Assembly: GCA_018398765.1 (NCBI GenBank)
Contig: JAHBMJ010001209.1
Coordinates: 1-33,453, forward strand
DNA length: 33,453 nucleotides
Direction of reading: 5' to 3'
DNA from: Chromera velia
Taxonomy: Eukaryota > Sar > Chromeraceae
A program made the position numbers and the translations under genes. Each line of letters begins with the position of its first letter. Within the stretch, counting starts at the first letter, position 1. The notes beneath the pieces were generated by a model. That model did not search any database. It was not told where the DNA came from and saw only the letters and a list, made by a program, of their open reading frames with translations. Positions 18,640 to 29,469 of this stretch are shown here, one piece after another.

Positions 18640-19390
18640 AATGATACATGAAAGCAGGAAGACCGAAATTGGGAAAGCAATCGGACGGGCAGGAAGGCCG
18701 AAATCGGGAAGGCAATCAAGCGGGCAGGAAGGCCGAAATTGGAAGGCAGTCAGGCCGCCAAGAAGACCGAAATTGGAAAGCAGGCATATGGGTAGAAAGA
18801 ACGAACTCTGGGAGGCAGTCAGATACACAAGAAGGCCGAACTTGGGAAGACAGTCGGGCCAGAAGGAAGAATAAAATTGGGAAGGCCATCGGGCAAGCAG
18901 GATGACCGAAATTAGGAAGCGTTAGGAGGAAACTTGGGCGGGAAGGAAGGCTAAAATAGGGAAGGCAATCAGGCAGGCAGGAAAGCCGAAATTGGGAAGG
19001 CAACCGAACAAGCAGGAAGGCCGAAATTGCGAAGTCAGTCAGGCAGACAGAAAGGCCAAAATTTGGAAAGCATTGAGGCAGACAGAAAGACTGAAATTTG
19101 GAGGGCAGTCAGGCAGGCAAGAAGGCTAAAATCGGAAAGCAGTCAGCATGGCAGGAATCCAAAACTCTGGAAGGCAGTCAGGCAGGCAAGAAGGCCAAAA
19201 TTGGGAAGGCAATCGGGCAGGCAGGAAGACCAAAATTGGGAGCGCGGCGAAGGCTGAAATTAGGAAGGCAATAGGGCGGGCGGAAAGGCCGAAATTGGGA
19301 AGGCATTTAGCAAGACAGAAAGGCCGAAAGCTAGAGGGCAGTCAAGCAGGCAAGAAGGGCGAAATTTCGGAGGCAGTCAGGCAAGTAGAA
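18640..19390. repeat. 35-36-bp minisatellite, about 20 copies
   Basis: A unit near GGCAGGAAGGCCGAAATTGGGAAGGCAATC, about 35-36 bp, recurs from 18640 to 19390 with many substitutions and a few length changes. It gives Arg/Gly/Gln-rich translations in all plus frames. There is no independent support for a protein. Confidence 0.85.
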
Positions 19391-19711
19391 AAAAAATAGG
19401 CTCGGCACGTAGGGGCGCTGCTCCCTTTCGCAGTCTGAAGACTGCGGCCTTAACGAGAATGCAAAGACCTACCTCTGAAAGAGTTGAAGAAGGACTGAAA
19501 ACCAAAACAAGCATCTCCTGGAGGAGACCCACGACCTGCAAAGAGCAGAAGAGGGGGGCAGGGGTGAACAACATACGCAAAGGGAGACGGCAGTTTTGTG
19601 CCTTGCCGAGGGCAGACCAGTCAGTCATTCAAAAACCACAATGGCCAGGTTGCAGCCACACAGGAACACTTACAGACATCGTACAAAGCCTTCTGCATGC
19701 ACCAAGAAGGC

Positions 19712-20449
19712 TCATCTCTGCAAACAAGATTTTTTTAATTCCCTCACTGGGAGGGGGGGGTGGACCCTCTCGCAGGGGTACGAAGCTGGCCAATTTAGAA
19801 CCTCTGGTGGAGGGGGAGGGTCCGACCTGCTCTGCAGGTTTGCGTCCAAAATGTGTCTAAGAAACACGCGAGAGGGTCCACCCCCCCCTGTTGCTGGTGG
19901 AACGACACAAAACGAACTGACCTGATGGAGCGATCCAAACCAGTCCGCCAACCCTTCTAGTTGTTGTACAACTCCTTTGCACCGAGGCAACCACTCCCAT
20001 GAGCAACCAGAGGTGTCCAGCCAACACAGATACCGGAGGGGGAAAAAACTCCGGAATCTGTAACCCCTCCAAAAATGAAGTTCTGGAATAAAAAGCTGAA
20101 CATGATTTCGTCGTTGTTAAGCCTTCCAATACAATCCAATGGAATGCTTGACAATGAGATTTTGTGGATAGAGGCCCATTCTGTTGACCCGACTTTCTGA
20201 CTGGAGGAGAACTAAGTCTTTCTGAAAACCTGACTGAGAATTTTTCAGACCGGCATTTTGATGGGTCAGCATGCAGCCGGGAAGTGCTTTTTGGCCTTGG
20301 TAGCCGGCCGGGCCCTGGCCCGCAATGCGTAGCTTGCCTTCCGGGGCCGTCACATGGTTGGCCGATCTAAAATCGGCTCCCAAAATCGGATTTCCGTCGA
20401 ATGTTTCAAGTCGATCAAAGCACGACCTAGTGCCGCCTCTCTCCTATCA
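19712..20449 (-). CDS. Unknown protein frame with one in-frame TAA, ending in TGA
   Basis: Between a TGA at about 20450 and TGA at 19712-19714, about 245 codons are open apart from TAA at 20117-20119. The N-terminal part has DGNPILGADF, loosely recalling the C-terminal flank of retroelement aspartic proteases. Central motifs include GQGPAGYQGQK. The C-terminal half is Trp- and Pro-rich (WEWLPRCKG, PPPPPEVLNWP). I do not recognise the family. One UAR codon in 245 is far fewer than the ~8 expected in random sequence, which supports coding. No ATG near the start is obvious, so a 5' exon or frameshift may be missing. It lies within the 25-bp-TIR unit and could be its transposition protein or the remnant of a retroelement. 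Confidence 0.4.
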
Positions 20450-21507
20450 CACAGACTTGCTCTCCAGCAATGAAAGTAGGCTTTATTGAAAGCCCAGAGG
20501 ATTGGCTTCTTTGCTTTTTCTTGGGTTTATAACATTCACTCTACTGGTTACCCTGAGAGGGCAATTTCGATCTTTTATCACGAAGGGCACGGCCCGTCTC
20601 CACGCAAAGGGGCCTACGAAGTTGCCCCAGTAAAGCTTCTATTGAATCCCTTCCATGCGTATGCTCTAACAAGCTCTAGATGAGGAGCTGGAAAGGCTTT
20701 CTGGATGAGAGGGCCAGCTCTGGGTAGCCAAAAGGTGAGCCACTTTACAAATTTTTGCATATCTGTGCTGTAGGTCAGACTGAGCCTTTCTCGGAGGACC
20801 ATTTGTCGGTGCTTAGGTTTCATGAGGAAGCATTACGGCTCATAATCTCGGGTGATCTGAAGTTGTGGGAGTGAGGCGCAGCTCTTGTTTGCATGAGAAT
20901 TTGGAGGTAGGGCTCCTGGGCGGACTAAGACCCAGTGGCCAGTGCCGGGCCTCACCCAGAAAAAATAAGAACGCTATGATGGCTGGTCGTGAGCAAGGCC
21001 CTCTGGCTAGAGGCTATAGATCGATCAAGCTTTCAGAAGCTAAGCATTTACCTCTTCTACGGTCATAGTGCTCAACATTTGTTTGGTTGAACTGCTTTCT
21101 GTGGGTGTCAAATCGGCAGATCTGTTTGCGGACATTCATTCTTACCTTTCATGGAGGTTGCCCACTGTGTGCTCCCTCCTTACATCAGTGTGCGGATTCG
21201 GCGTATTCCATTAAAAGTAAAAGTTAGCTTATTTGTGCATTACACTGCGCATTGTCACATGCCTGCAGAGTCTGCAATCACTCCCCGATATATCAATATA
21301 GTATAACTCTTTCACCTCACTCATGTTCAACAATTTCCAACATATACACCAGAAGCCCATTAAACCTTATCTTTAAAAGTTGTTCATACTTTCATGCAGG
21401 TAAGAAACAATAAATAAAATCATTCTAAGTGCTTTAAAGACTTAGTTTTTTATATAAAATTTAGTGTGATATATAGAAAATTAAAAGTCACTTTCTAGTA
21501 CAAAAGT

Positions 21508-21532
21508 TTCAATTGTCAGTACAGTCAGTTGT
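21508..21532 (-). repeat. Right 25-bp terminal inverted repeat
   Basis: This is exactly complementary to 18077-18101. Confidence 0.8.
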
Positions 21533-21671
21533 ACGCGTTGTCCAGGCGTTGTTTGAATGATGAGAACCCGGAACCAAGTGAACGGTGGCATGAACAACGA
21601 AGAAGGGCTCCAGGAAATCTCATAGAGTAATTATATAACGACTGTATATAAGTGAATGTGAACTTACGCAT

Positions 21672-21673
<2 letters not shown>

Positions 21674-21705
<32 letters not shown>
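21674..21705. repeat. (TA)n microsatellite
   Basis: This is a run of alternating TA of about 32 bp. The stretch from 21533 to 22280 otherwise holds no gene I can support. Confidence 0.9.
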
Positions 21706-21708
<3 letters not shown>

Positions 21709-22284
21709 GGCAGATTATGGCAGCAGATGCCAGGCAGCAGAGTCTCCATCATTAATTGCACACTAGCTTGGCCAGTCTGAGGCCCAGTCAAAATCGCCCC
21801 TGACGGCCTATATGTAGCGTCCTCCAACTTTATGGTGGTAGCAAAGGGGCGCGCCGCAGAGGACCCCCCCTCCATCCCACAACATGGTGGTGGTGGCGGG
21901 CCATCTCCGAAGAGACGTCTCCCAAGGTAAAGTGATCTATCGCCCCCCTAAAAATGGTGCCCCCACCCGCCTTCCGGTCTTTATTCTCCCCACCCACCCG
22001 CCCACCGTCGACCGTTCTCGTCTCTCATCGACCCACCGTGGCTTACCCACGACCTTTCCGCTGAAGCTGCTCGTCTCTCGCCTCTCGTTTAGTATTACGA
22101 GGCACTTGATGGAACTTGTATGCCGTCTCCGGCCATCTCTGGCCATCTTTGGCTGTCTGTGGCTGTCTCCTGCCTGCCTTGCTTGCCTACCTCGCTTTTC
22201 TGCCGTCCCTGTCTTGCTTGGTTGCCTGTCTGCCTTGCCTTGCTTCCCTACCATGTGTGTCTGCTGCGTCTGCCTGACATGTGG

Positions 22285-22600
22285 CATACAATTGCCCGCC
22301 TTGTCGTCGGCCTTGCCTTGCTCTCCTACGTTCCCTACCTTGTTTGCCAGCCCTCTTTGTCTGCCTTGCCCGCCTTGTTTGCCCGGTAGATAATTGCCTG
22401 CCTTATCGTCGGCCTTACCTTGCTCTCCGACGTTCCCCACCTTGTTTGCCAGCCCTGTTTGTCTGCTTTGCCCGCCTTGTTTGCCTAGCAGATAATTGCT
22501 GCCTTGTCGTCGGCCTTGCCTTGCTTGCCTGCATTCCCTGCCTTGTTTGCCTCTCCTGTCTGTCTGCGTTGCCTGTCCTGCCGGCCTCACCTGTCTGTTT
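22285..22600. repeat. ~104-bp minisatellite, three copies
   Basis: Units beginning near 22290, 22395 and 22497 share GCCTTGTCGTCGGCCTTGCC, CCTTGTTTGCCAGCCCT and GCCCGCCTTGTTTGCC. It grades into the CAGA/CAGG tract that follows. Confidence 0.75.
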
Positions 22601-22629
22601 GCCTGGCCTGCCTACTGTTTTTGCCTGCC

Positions 22630-22783
22630 TTGCCAGACAGACAGGCAGGCAGGCAGGCAGACAGACAGACAGACAGACAGACAGGCAGGCAGGTAGGCAG
22701 GCAGGCACCAGACAGAAAGACAGACAGACAGACAGACAGACAGGCAGACAGATCGAGACACAGACGGACGGAGTAGATGGACG

Positions 22784-22819
<36 letters not shown>

Positions 22820-23249
22820 GGCAGGCAGACAGGCAGACAGATCGAGAGACAGACGGACGGGGCGGATGGACGGATGGACAGACAGAAAGGCAGACAGACA
22901 AATAGACAGACAGGCAGGCAGACAGACAGACAGGCAGGCAGGCAACAGATAGAAAGACAGCCAGACAGACAGGAAAACAGACAGACAGACAGACAGACAG
23001 ATCGAGAGACAGACGGACGGGGTGGATGGACGGACAGACAGACAGACAGACAGACAGATAGACAGTCGGACAGACAGTCAGGCAGGCAGACAAACAGAAA
23101 GACAGCCAGCCAGACAGACAGACAGACAGATGGACAGGGTGGATGGACGGACGGACAGACAGACAGGCAGACAGACAAGCAGACAGACAGGCAGGCAGAC
23201 AGACAGACAGGCAGGCCACAGATAGAAAGACAGCTAGACAGACAGAAAA

Positions 23250-23283
<34 letters not shown>

Positions 23284-23475
23284 GGACAGGCAGGCAGACA
23301 GACAGGCAGGCAACAGACAGACAGACAGGCAGGCAACAGACAGAAAGACAGCCAGACAGACAGGAAAACAGATAGAGAGACAGACAGTCTGAGACAGACA
23401 GACAGACAGACAGACAGAAAGACAGACAGACAGATAGACAGATAGACAGGAAAACAGATAAATCGAGAGACAGAC
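22630..23475. repeat. (CAGA/CAGG)n tract with higher-order structure
   Basis: About 850 bp of ACAG, GCAG, ACGG tetranucleotides, punctuated by recurring blocks such as GATCGAGAGACAGACGGACGG and GGGGCGGATGGACGG at about 22750, 22845, 23010 and 23130. This makes a higher-order unit of roughly 90-170 bp. All three plus frames and all three minus frames stay open because the tetranucleotides contain no stops, so the long translations are artefacts. Confidence 0.9.
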
Positions 23476-23579
23476 AAACTGGGCGGAAGGATGGAGAAAC
23501 ATGCCTCACCTTTCCACTTCTTCTGATTCAAGAGTTCTGCTTACATGTCTGCACATTTTCTCCCTTCTCCGATCAGGTG

Positions 23580-23790
23580 CCTTGTGGAGACATTGGGGTG
23601 CAATCAGTAGGGGCGTTCTGCAAGGAAGGTTTGCGAATCAGCACAAGTGGGAGGACTCCGCAGGTACACGTTGAACGGCTTTTCAGCCCCAGTCTCAGCG
23701 TCCCATTCGTTGTGGTTCAACAGTTATGCGTTCATGTCTGCACATTTGCCCCCTTCTTTATCCAGTGCCCTCACTCCTACTACTACCCCC
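23580..23790 (+). repeat. Single plus-strand copy of the ~200-bp satellite superfamily
   Basis: The block containing AGCCCCAGTCTCAGCGTCCC and TTCGTTGTGGTTCAACAGTTATGC matches, in the same orientation, the array at 23795-24650 and, inverted, the array at 24760-25510. Confidence 0.6.
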
Positions 23791-23794
23791 CCGA

Positions 23795-24650
23795 ACAATA
23801 TATTGCACTCTAACACTTTTTTTTTGTAGCATCAAAAAGATATTAAAGGGACAAATTAGTTTATATTAGAAGGCTTTACAGCTGTAATTTCAGCTTCTAA
23901 CTCGTTGTGGTTCAAAAGTTATAGATATTTACTTTTTTAGTTGCAAAGTGAAGTAAGTTACATATAGTGAAAGTGACCTCACTTTCAACCTCCAGAACGA
24001 TATTACACTCTAACATTTTTTTTCTCTAGCATCAAAAAGATATTAAAGGGACAAATTAGTTTATATTAGAAGGCTTTACAGCTGTAATTTCAGCTTCTAA
24101 CTCGTTGTGGTTCAAAAGTTATAGATATTTACTTTTTTAGTTGCAAAGTGAAATAAGTTACATATAGTGAAAATGACCTCACTTTCAACCTCCAGAACAA
24201 TATTGCACTCTAACACTTTTTTTCTGTAGCATCAAAAAGATATTAAAGGAATAAATTTATTTATATTAGAAGGCTTTACAGCTATAATTTCAGTTCCTAA
24301 CTCGTTGTGGTTCAGAAGTTATAGATATTTACTGTTTTAGTTGCAAAGTGAAATAAGTTACATATTATATTTATATATATAGTAAAAGTGACCCTACTAA
24401 GGGCCCACTTTCAACCTCCAGAACGATATTGCACTCTAACATTTTTTTTCTGTAGCATCAAAAAGATATTAAAGGGACAAATTAGTTTATATTGGAAGGC
24501 TTTACAGCTGCAATTTCAGCTTCTAACTCGTTGTGGTTCAAAAGTTATAGATATTTACTTTTTTAGTTGCAAAGTGAAGTGAGTTACATATAGTGAAAGT
24601 GACCTCACTTTCAACCTCCAGAACGATATTGCACTCTAACACTTTTTTTT
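23795..24650 (+). repeat. AT-rich ~200-bp satellite array, about four copies
   Basis: Units starting CCTCCAGAACGATATTGCAC near 23990, 24188, 24413 and 24615 are about 198-225 bp and over 90% alike. They carry AGCATCAAAAAGATATTAAA, GGCTTTACAGCTGTAATTTC and CTCGTTGTGGTTCAAAAGTT. The third copy has a ~23-bp AT insertion. Confidence 0.85.
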
Positions 24651-24759
24651 TCTAGCGTGAAAGTATTGAAACGCCTGTTTGCAGTATCAAAGATGCATGT
24701 AAGAAGGCTTTACTGTCTTACTTTCAGCTTCTAATTCGGTGTAGTTCCTGCAAAATGCC

Positions 24760-25510
24760 TCCACTGCGTGTACCTCAACGCACCCTCGCACAGAGAACTA
24801 AGAAAATCTACAGATATATAGGCACAGCTCTTGAACGAGAGCGAGTGAGAGAGGGCGACTGGGGCTACAAAGCTGTCTATTCTGTACCTTCTTAAATCTC
24901 TCACTTGCTCTGGTCTTAAACCTTTCCCTGCAAACCTTCCCACTGCTTGCATCTCAACGCACCCTCAAGTCACTTGCACGGAGAACGAAGAAAATGTATA
25001 GAGATGTAGGCATAACTCTTGAACAAGAGCGAGTGAGAGAGTGTGACTAGAGCTGCAGAGCCGTCCATTCTGTACCTCTTCAACCCTTCCACTTGCTCTA
25101 GTCTTAAAGCCTTCCCTGCAAACCCCCCCCCCCTGCTTGTACCTCGACGCACCCTCAACTTGGGCCTCAAGTCACCTGTACGGAGAACTAAGAAAATCTA
25201 CAGAAATACAGGCACAGCTCTTGAACGAGAGCGAGTGAGAGAGGGCGACTGGGGCTACAAAGCTGTCTATTCTGTACCTCCTTTACCCCTCCACTTGCTC
25301 TAGTCTTAAACCTTTCTCTGCAAACCCCCCCACCACTTGCACCTGAACGCACCCTCAAGTCACTTGCACGGAGAACAAAGAAAATGTATAGAGATGCAGG
25401 CATAACTCTTAAACGAGAGCGAGTGAGAGAGTGCGACTGGGGCTGCAAAGCCGTTCATTGTGTACCTCTTTAACCTTTCCACTTGCTCTAGCCTTACACC
25501 TTTCCCTGCA
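24760..25510 (-). repeat. GC-richer ~195-bp satellite array, about four copies, inverted relative to its neighbour
   Basis: Units with GGAGAACTAAGAAAATCTACAG, CTCTTGAACGAGAGCGAGTG and CTTCCACTTGCTCTAGTCTT recur near 24787, 24976, 25178 and 25367. Their reverse complement aligns with the 23580-23790 copy (AGCCCCAGTC, GTTCAAGAGCTGTGCC), so this is the same superfamily in the other orientation. Confidence 0.75.
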
Positions 25511-25519
25511 AAACGCGCC

Positions 25520-25700
25520 TGACTGACTGACTGACTGGCTGGCTGAGTGAGTGGCTGACTGACTGCCTGACTGACTGGCTAGCTGAGTGGCTGACCAACT
25601 AGCTGAGTGGCTGACTGACTGGATGACTGACTGGTGGACTGACTGGCTGACTGACTGGCCGACTGACTGGTGGACTGACTTGCTGACTGACTGGCTGACA
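25520..25700. repeat. CTGACTGACTGG minisatellite
   Basis: About 180 bp of CTGA, CTGG, GTGG tetranucleotides lie here, with a short related tract near 25880-25950 (GGAAGGGA, GGCAGGCA). From 25740 to 27300 there is no gene I can support. Confidence 0.85.
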
Positions 25701-27297
25701 TCTTAAACCCCCCACCAGGCACCTGCAGGCAGAAGGTGAAAATATGCAGAGATGCTGATACCACTCTCGATCCAGAGAGACTGGGCCATTTATTTTGGGC
25801 CTGTTCATTCTTGGCTTTGCACAATTTGCTAAGAGTAATGCTAGCAATGGCTGCTAGCAATGGCAGCCAGCTAGGAGTAATGCAGGCAGGGAGGCACAGA
25901 GGAAGGGAGGAAGGGAGGAAGGGAGGGTGGCAGGCAGGCAAACAAGCAAGTCAGCAAGCAAACAAAAAGATAAACAAACATACATATGCAGAGCAGACAC
26001 ATAGACAGGCGGACTGACCGACTGACAAACACTGTCAAACAGTGAGGTGGGCAGGCACACGGAGGCGGATTTGGCCCTCTCGGCATCCTTCCGGCCTTAC
26101 CTCTTGATCCATACATGCGCATGGTCGAGAACAGCACAAAGTGGGGATCATCTTTGAGACCAAAGACTCTTAGTTCTCACCACGAGGGAAGTTTCACGGT
26201 CCAGAATTTCAGTTGAAGCTCTAGGTTGAAGCTGTATGCACGAGGTGAAGAACGTCCATTTACGGAAATATGTATGTACGACCCAAACATATACAAGCAT
26301 CAAAGAAGATAGTGACCGATCTACATACTCACCGTTTATCAAAAACTCTTCGTGACTATTGACAACTTTCCTTTGCTTTGTCCCCTTTCTTTTTATTTGT
26401 TGGTTTTAAATTGCGCATTCGAGCATGTTTGCCGTGGAGTCAATTCAAGGTTTGTATGACAACCCTTGACTTCCACACGTCGGGATCTACGGATGAACGC
26501 TCTGCGCAGGTGCTGGCGAAGCAAGCTAGAAGACAACGACAGCGGGAGCAGAATGGATGCTCGATTGGATGTTGAGCTTAATTGTCTAGGTTGGTTTTCC
26601 CTACACCTTGAAGATGTATGTCTATGTATATGCAGTGATGATTCAGAAGATCAGTCACATGCACGCATGCAACGAATCTTCCACTAGAGAAAATCGACTC
26701 CGCATTATGAAGGGTCCCCTGACATGGCGGTGGTGGCAGCGGGTCGGTCAACTACCCTGACGCACGTTCAAATAGGGGGGCAGTGGTAGTGGAGGTCGGC
26801 CAGGAAGGGATATGCACGGTACCCTTCTCCGTACCGATGTTAGGGGCGATCAGTCAAATGGTGAGGCGGATCCCCTGAGCTTTAATGTTTGCCGGTTTCT
26901 GTTTAGAAGGCTTTGGCATGTCTCCTGTCACTGTGCATGTGCATGGGGCCTCGGTATGGTGTGTGCATGCATGCCTGCAGTCTCTTTTTCTATTTAGCAT
27001 CCTCATTCACTTTTCTAACAGCCTTTGAACACACTTCATAGGAACTGTACACGTAGTCATATACAAAAGTGAGACCAGTTTTGAAGTCAGGGTGATTTGG
27101 CCAGTCGAGACTGCCCATTCCGAGCGGAAAATATATAGTTTTAATCTTTTAGTTTTGTAGAGTGGTGCTAGCTATGCCAGGGGTGGCTTCACATGCATGC
27201 ATGCGTCCCTTAGGCTGTTGCATCCGCCAGTACACTCTAGCAAAAACCGGTAAACATTAAAGCTGAGGGGATGCGGTATAAAAACTAATATTATCGC

Positions 27298-27390
27298 TAT
27301 ATGCATCCACAAACCCTCGTTCAAAAAATTCTTATCACAGTATGCTAGGACGTGTCATACATCCACGAACCCTCAAGAATTATTATCACA
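27298..27390. repeat. Direct repeat pair of about 35 bp
   Basis: ATGCATCCACAAACCCTCGTTC...TTCTTATCACAG at about 27300 recurs as ATACATCCACGAACCCTC...ATTATTATCACAG at about 27357. The pair is 57 bp apart. Confidence 0.6.
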
Positions 27391-27454
27391 GACAGAGAGG
27401 ATGAGATAATTCTGCACGCAAAAATCTGTGCACAAAAGCCATGTGCAAAAGTTT

Positions 27455-27496
27455 TTTGCTGTTCCGCAACAAAATCTATGTATGCGGAACAGCAAA
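27455..27496. other. Perfect 14-bp hairpin with 14-nt loop
   Basis: TTTGCTGTTCCGCA at 27455-27468 is exactly inverted at 27483-27496. It lies among many TGTGCAAAAG/TGCAAAG variants. No gene is attached. Confidence 0.75.
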
Positions 27497-27893
27497 TTCC
27501 TGCAAGCGGATTTCTACGTGCAAAGTTGTCTGCGTGCAAAGATTTGCATACGGATTTTTGTTTTTGATGCGCCATGTGCAAAAGTGATGATTGAAAGGTT
27601 TTCATGCATGCTGCGTCCCCTGTGCAAAAGTTGCCATCCGTCTGCACAAGTTGTTGACTGTGTCATAAAAGGATGAATGGAGCTGATGGACTGAAACAAA
27701 TATTTGCAAGCGGCCGCTTTCTACAAACTTTTGTTCATGGTATCAACAACATTTGCATGCAGAAATGCCGCACGTATCTCGACTTTTACACGCGCGGAAT
27801 CACGCAACATTTGTGCAAGGAATCTTATATTCGTACAGACGGATTTTAGGCCAAAACTTTTGGATACGGCTTTTGCGCACGGACTTTTATGAC

Positions 27894-28141
27894 CTCCCTG
27901 AACCTAACTACCACTTAAAAGTTGAAGCCGCACTTTTGGATAAGCTTGAAAGTCCACGCTACAGGTGTGGATTATATGATCGTCTAGGGTGTCTTGAAAG
28001 CTGAAGCCGCATATCTGGACGGTGTCTTCATCGTTTGCACCACAGGCGTGGACGGTCTCTTGAAAAAAGATGCCGCATAAATAGCCGTATATACAGATCA
28101 TCTTGATTAAATTTTTTTAAATGGTACTTAGGTTCAGGGAG
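27894..28141. mobile_element. 248-bp MITE-like element
   Basis: CTCCCTGAACCTAACTACC at 27894-27912 is inverted at 28123-28141 with 18 of 19 matches. The interior has internal repeats (GAAGCCGCA, CAGGTGTGGA / CAGGCGTGGA, GTCTTGAAA). There is no coding capacity. Confidence 0.6.
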
Positions 28142-28221
28142 CTTACTTTTACGTACGGCATTATTTCATCCTTTCTGTTTGTGATAATAAGTGAATGAGC
28201 ATGTGTCACAAACCATAAAAA

Positions 28222-28236
28222 CCGGGCTTTGCCCGG
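28222..28236. other. Short GC hairpin
   Basis: CCGGGC-TTT-GCCCGG forms a perfect 6-bp stem, followed by GAGGAGTGCCGAGGAGCGCC repeats. It could be a transposon end or an RNA hairpin; no gene ends here. From 28237 to 28800 no gene is supported. Confidence 0.5.
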
Positions 28237-28799
28237 GAGCGTCGAGGAGTGCCGAGGAGCGCCGAGGAGAACCAGAGACAAAAATTTAAGGCACTAATAA
28301 AATCGAATAGAATTAAGTGAATGTATAAGTGCCACTTAGCTCAGTTATGGCATGTACTAGCTATAGCTCTAGCTCGGTCAATTTAGATCGGACAGGAGTC
28401 GCCATATGCATGCATGCTTGTAGAGTATAATGAGTTACCATTCATCTCATTGTTTGTTCTTTCAGATATAACTGAGATGTCTATTCAATCTTTGATAAAA
28501 CTCAGAGAGTCTCTTTAAGCCTCTTTGATAAAGCAACTGCATTCAGCTCTCTCTGGAGAACAAGCTTCAAGAACGTGGAGCCGACTCGGAGGACCAAATT
28601 GGTGAACCAGAATACAGGCAAGTTTATTTTTTTATATAGCATGCAGACCGATAGATGCGCAGGCAGACCTAGTCCTGTATTCAAGCAAATAGGATGTAAA
28701 CAGGAAGGTATGTACAAACTGCCAGACAGGCCGGTACACAGGCAGACAGGCAAGCAAACAGGTGGGCGCAGGTAGGCATACATTGTCAGGCAGGCTGGC

Positions 28800-29130
28800 A
28801 TGCAGGCAGTTATGTACTTATCTATCTATCCGTGCATGTATTCATCTATCTATCATCATCTATCCATCCATCCATCCACCCATCCATCCATCAATTCATC
28901 CATCCATCCCTTCATCCATCTATCTATCCCTCCAACCATCCATTCATTCAAGCGATATGCATCTACCAAACTGACTGGCTGGCTATCGCTGGCTGACTGT
29001 CTGCCTGCCTGCCTGCCTGCCTGCCTGACTAACTGAGTGGGTTGGTGGGTCAGTGAGTGAGTGAGTGGGTCAGTGAGCGGGCGAGTGAGTGAGTGAGTGG
29101 GTGAGTGAGTAAGTACGTGAGCGCGAGGGA
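28800..29130. repeat. TATC/ATCC, CTGC and GTGAGTGA microsatellites
   Basis: Successive short arrays occur: TATC and CATC (28818-28950), CTGCCTGC (28998-29025) and GTGAGTGA (29048-29120). All are non-coding. Confidence 0.9.
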
Positions 29131-29184
29131 ATGAACGAGTGTGGGAATGAATGAAGGTGCCCGCACAATGTTATGCATATGCAC

Positions 29185-29255
29185 ATACACAAACACACAA
29201 ACACACACACATACACACACATACACACACACATACACATATACACACATACACA

Positions 29256-29295
<40 letters not shown>

Positions 29296-29401
29296 TACAC
29301 ACACATACATACACACACATACATACACAGATACACACACAGCGTATAAACATCTCCACGTGTAGAGAGATATAGAGAGAAACATACATACACACACAGA
29401 A

Positions 29402-29460
<59 letters not shown>

Positions 29461-29465
29461 CAGAG
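29185..29465. repeat. (CA)n and (GA)n microsatellites
   Basis: CACACATA/CACA runs from 29185 to 29345 are followed by GA runs from 29405 to 29465. The Cys/Val-rich minus-strand translations through this interval are repeat artefacts. Confidence 0.9.
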
Positions 29466-29469
29466 ACTA

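Larger units (their letters stand above)
18077..21532. mobile_element. 3.46-kb unit bounded by perfect 25-bp terminal inverted repeats
   Basis: The 25 bases at 18077-18101 (core CTGACTGTACTGACAATTGAA) are exactly inverted at 21508-21532, and similarity continues inward through the GGAAAGTGACTT / AGAAAGTGACTT block. Outside both ends similarity stops. Inside lie AT-rich ends, a G-run duplication with an N, a 35-36-bp minisatellite and an unknown minus-strand frame (20449-19712). No target duplication and no known transposase motif were seen, so the superfamily is unassigned. Confidence 0.6.

Noticed and set aside
18640-19390. CRISPR-like spaced repeats
   Set aside because: The units are contiguous, degenerate and without unique spacers; this is a minisatellite in a eukaryotic genome.
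20569-21022. Open frame on the minus strand if UAR is sense (between two TGAs)
   Set aside because: It holds four UAR codons in about 150, the number expected by chance, with no motif.
22587-23531. 300-residue Cys/Leu/Ser-rich and Arg/Gln/Thr/Asp-rich open frames
   Set aside because: CAGA/CAGG repeats lack stops in every phase; there is no codon bias or motif.
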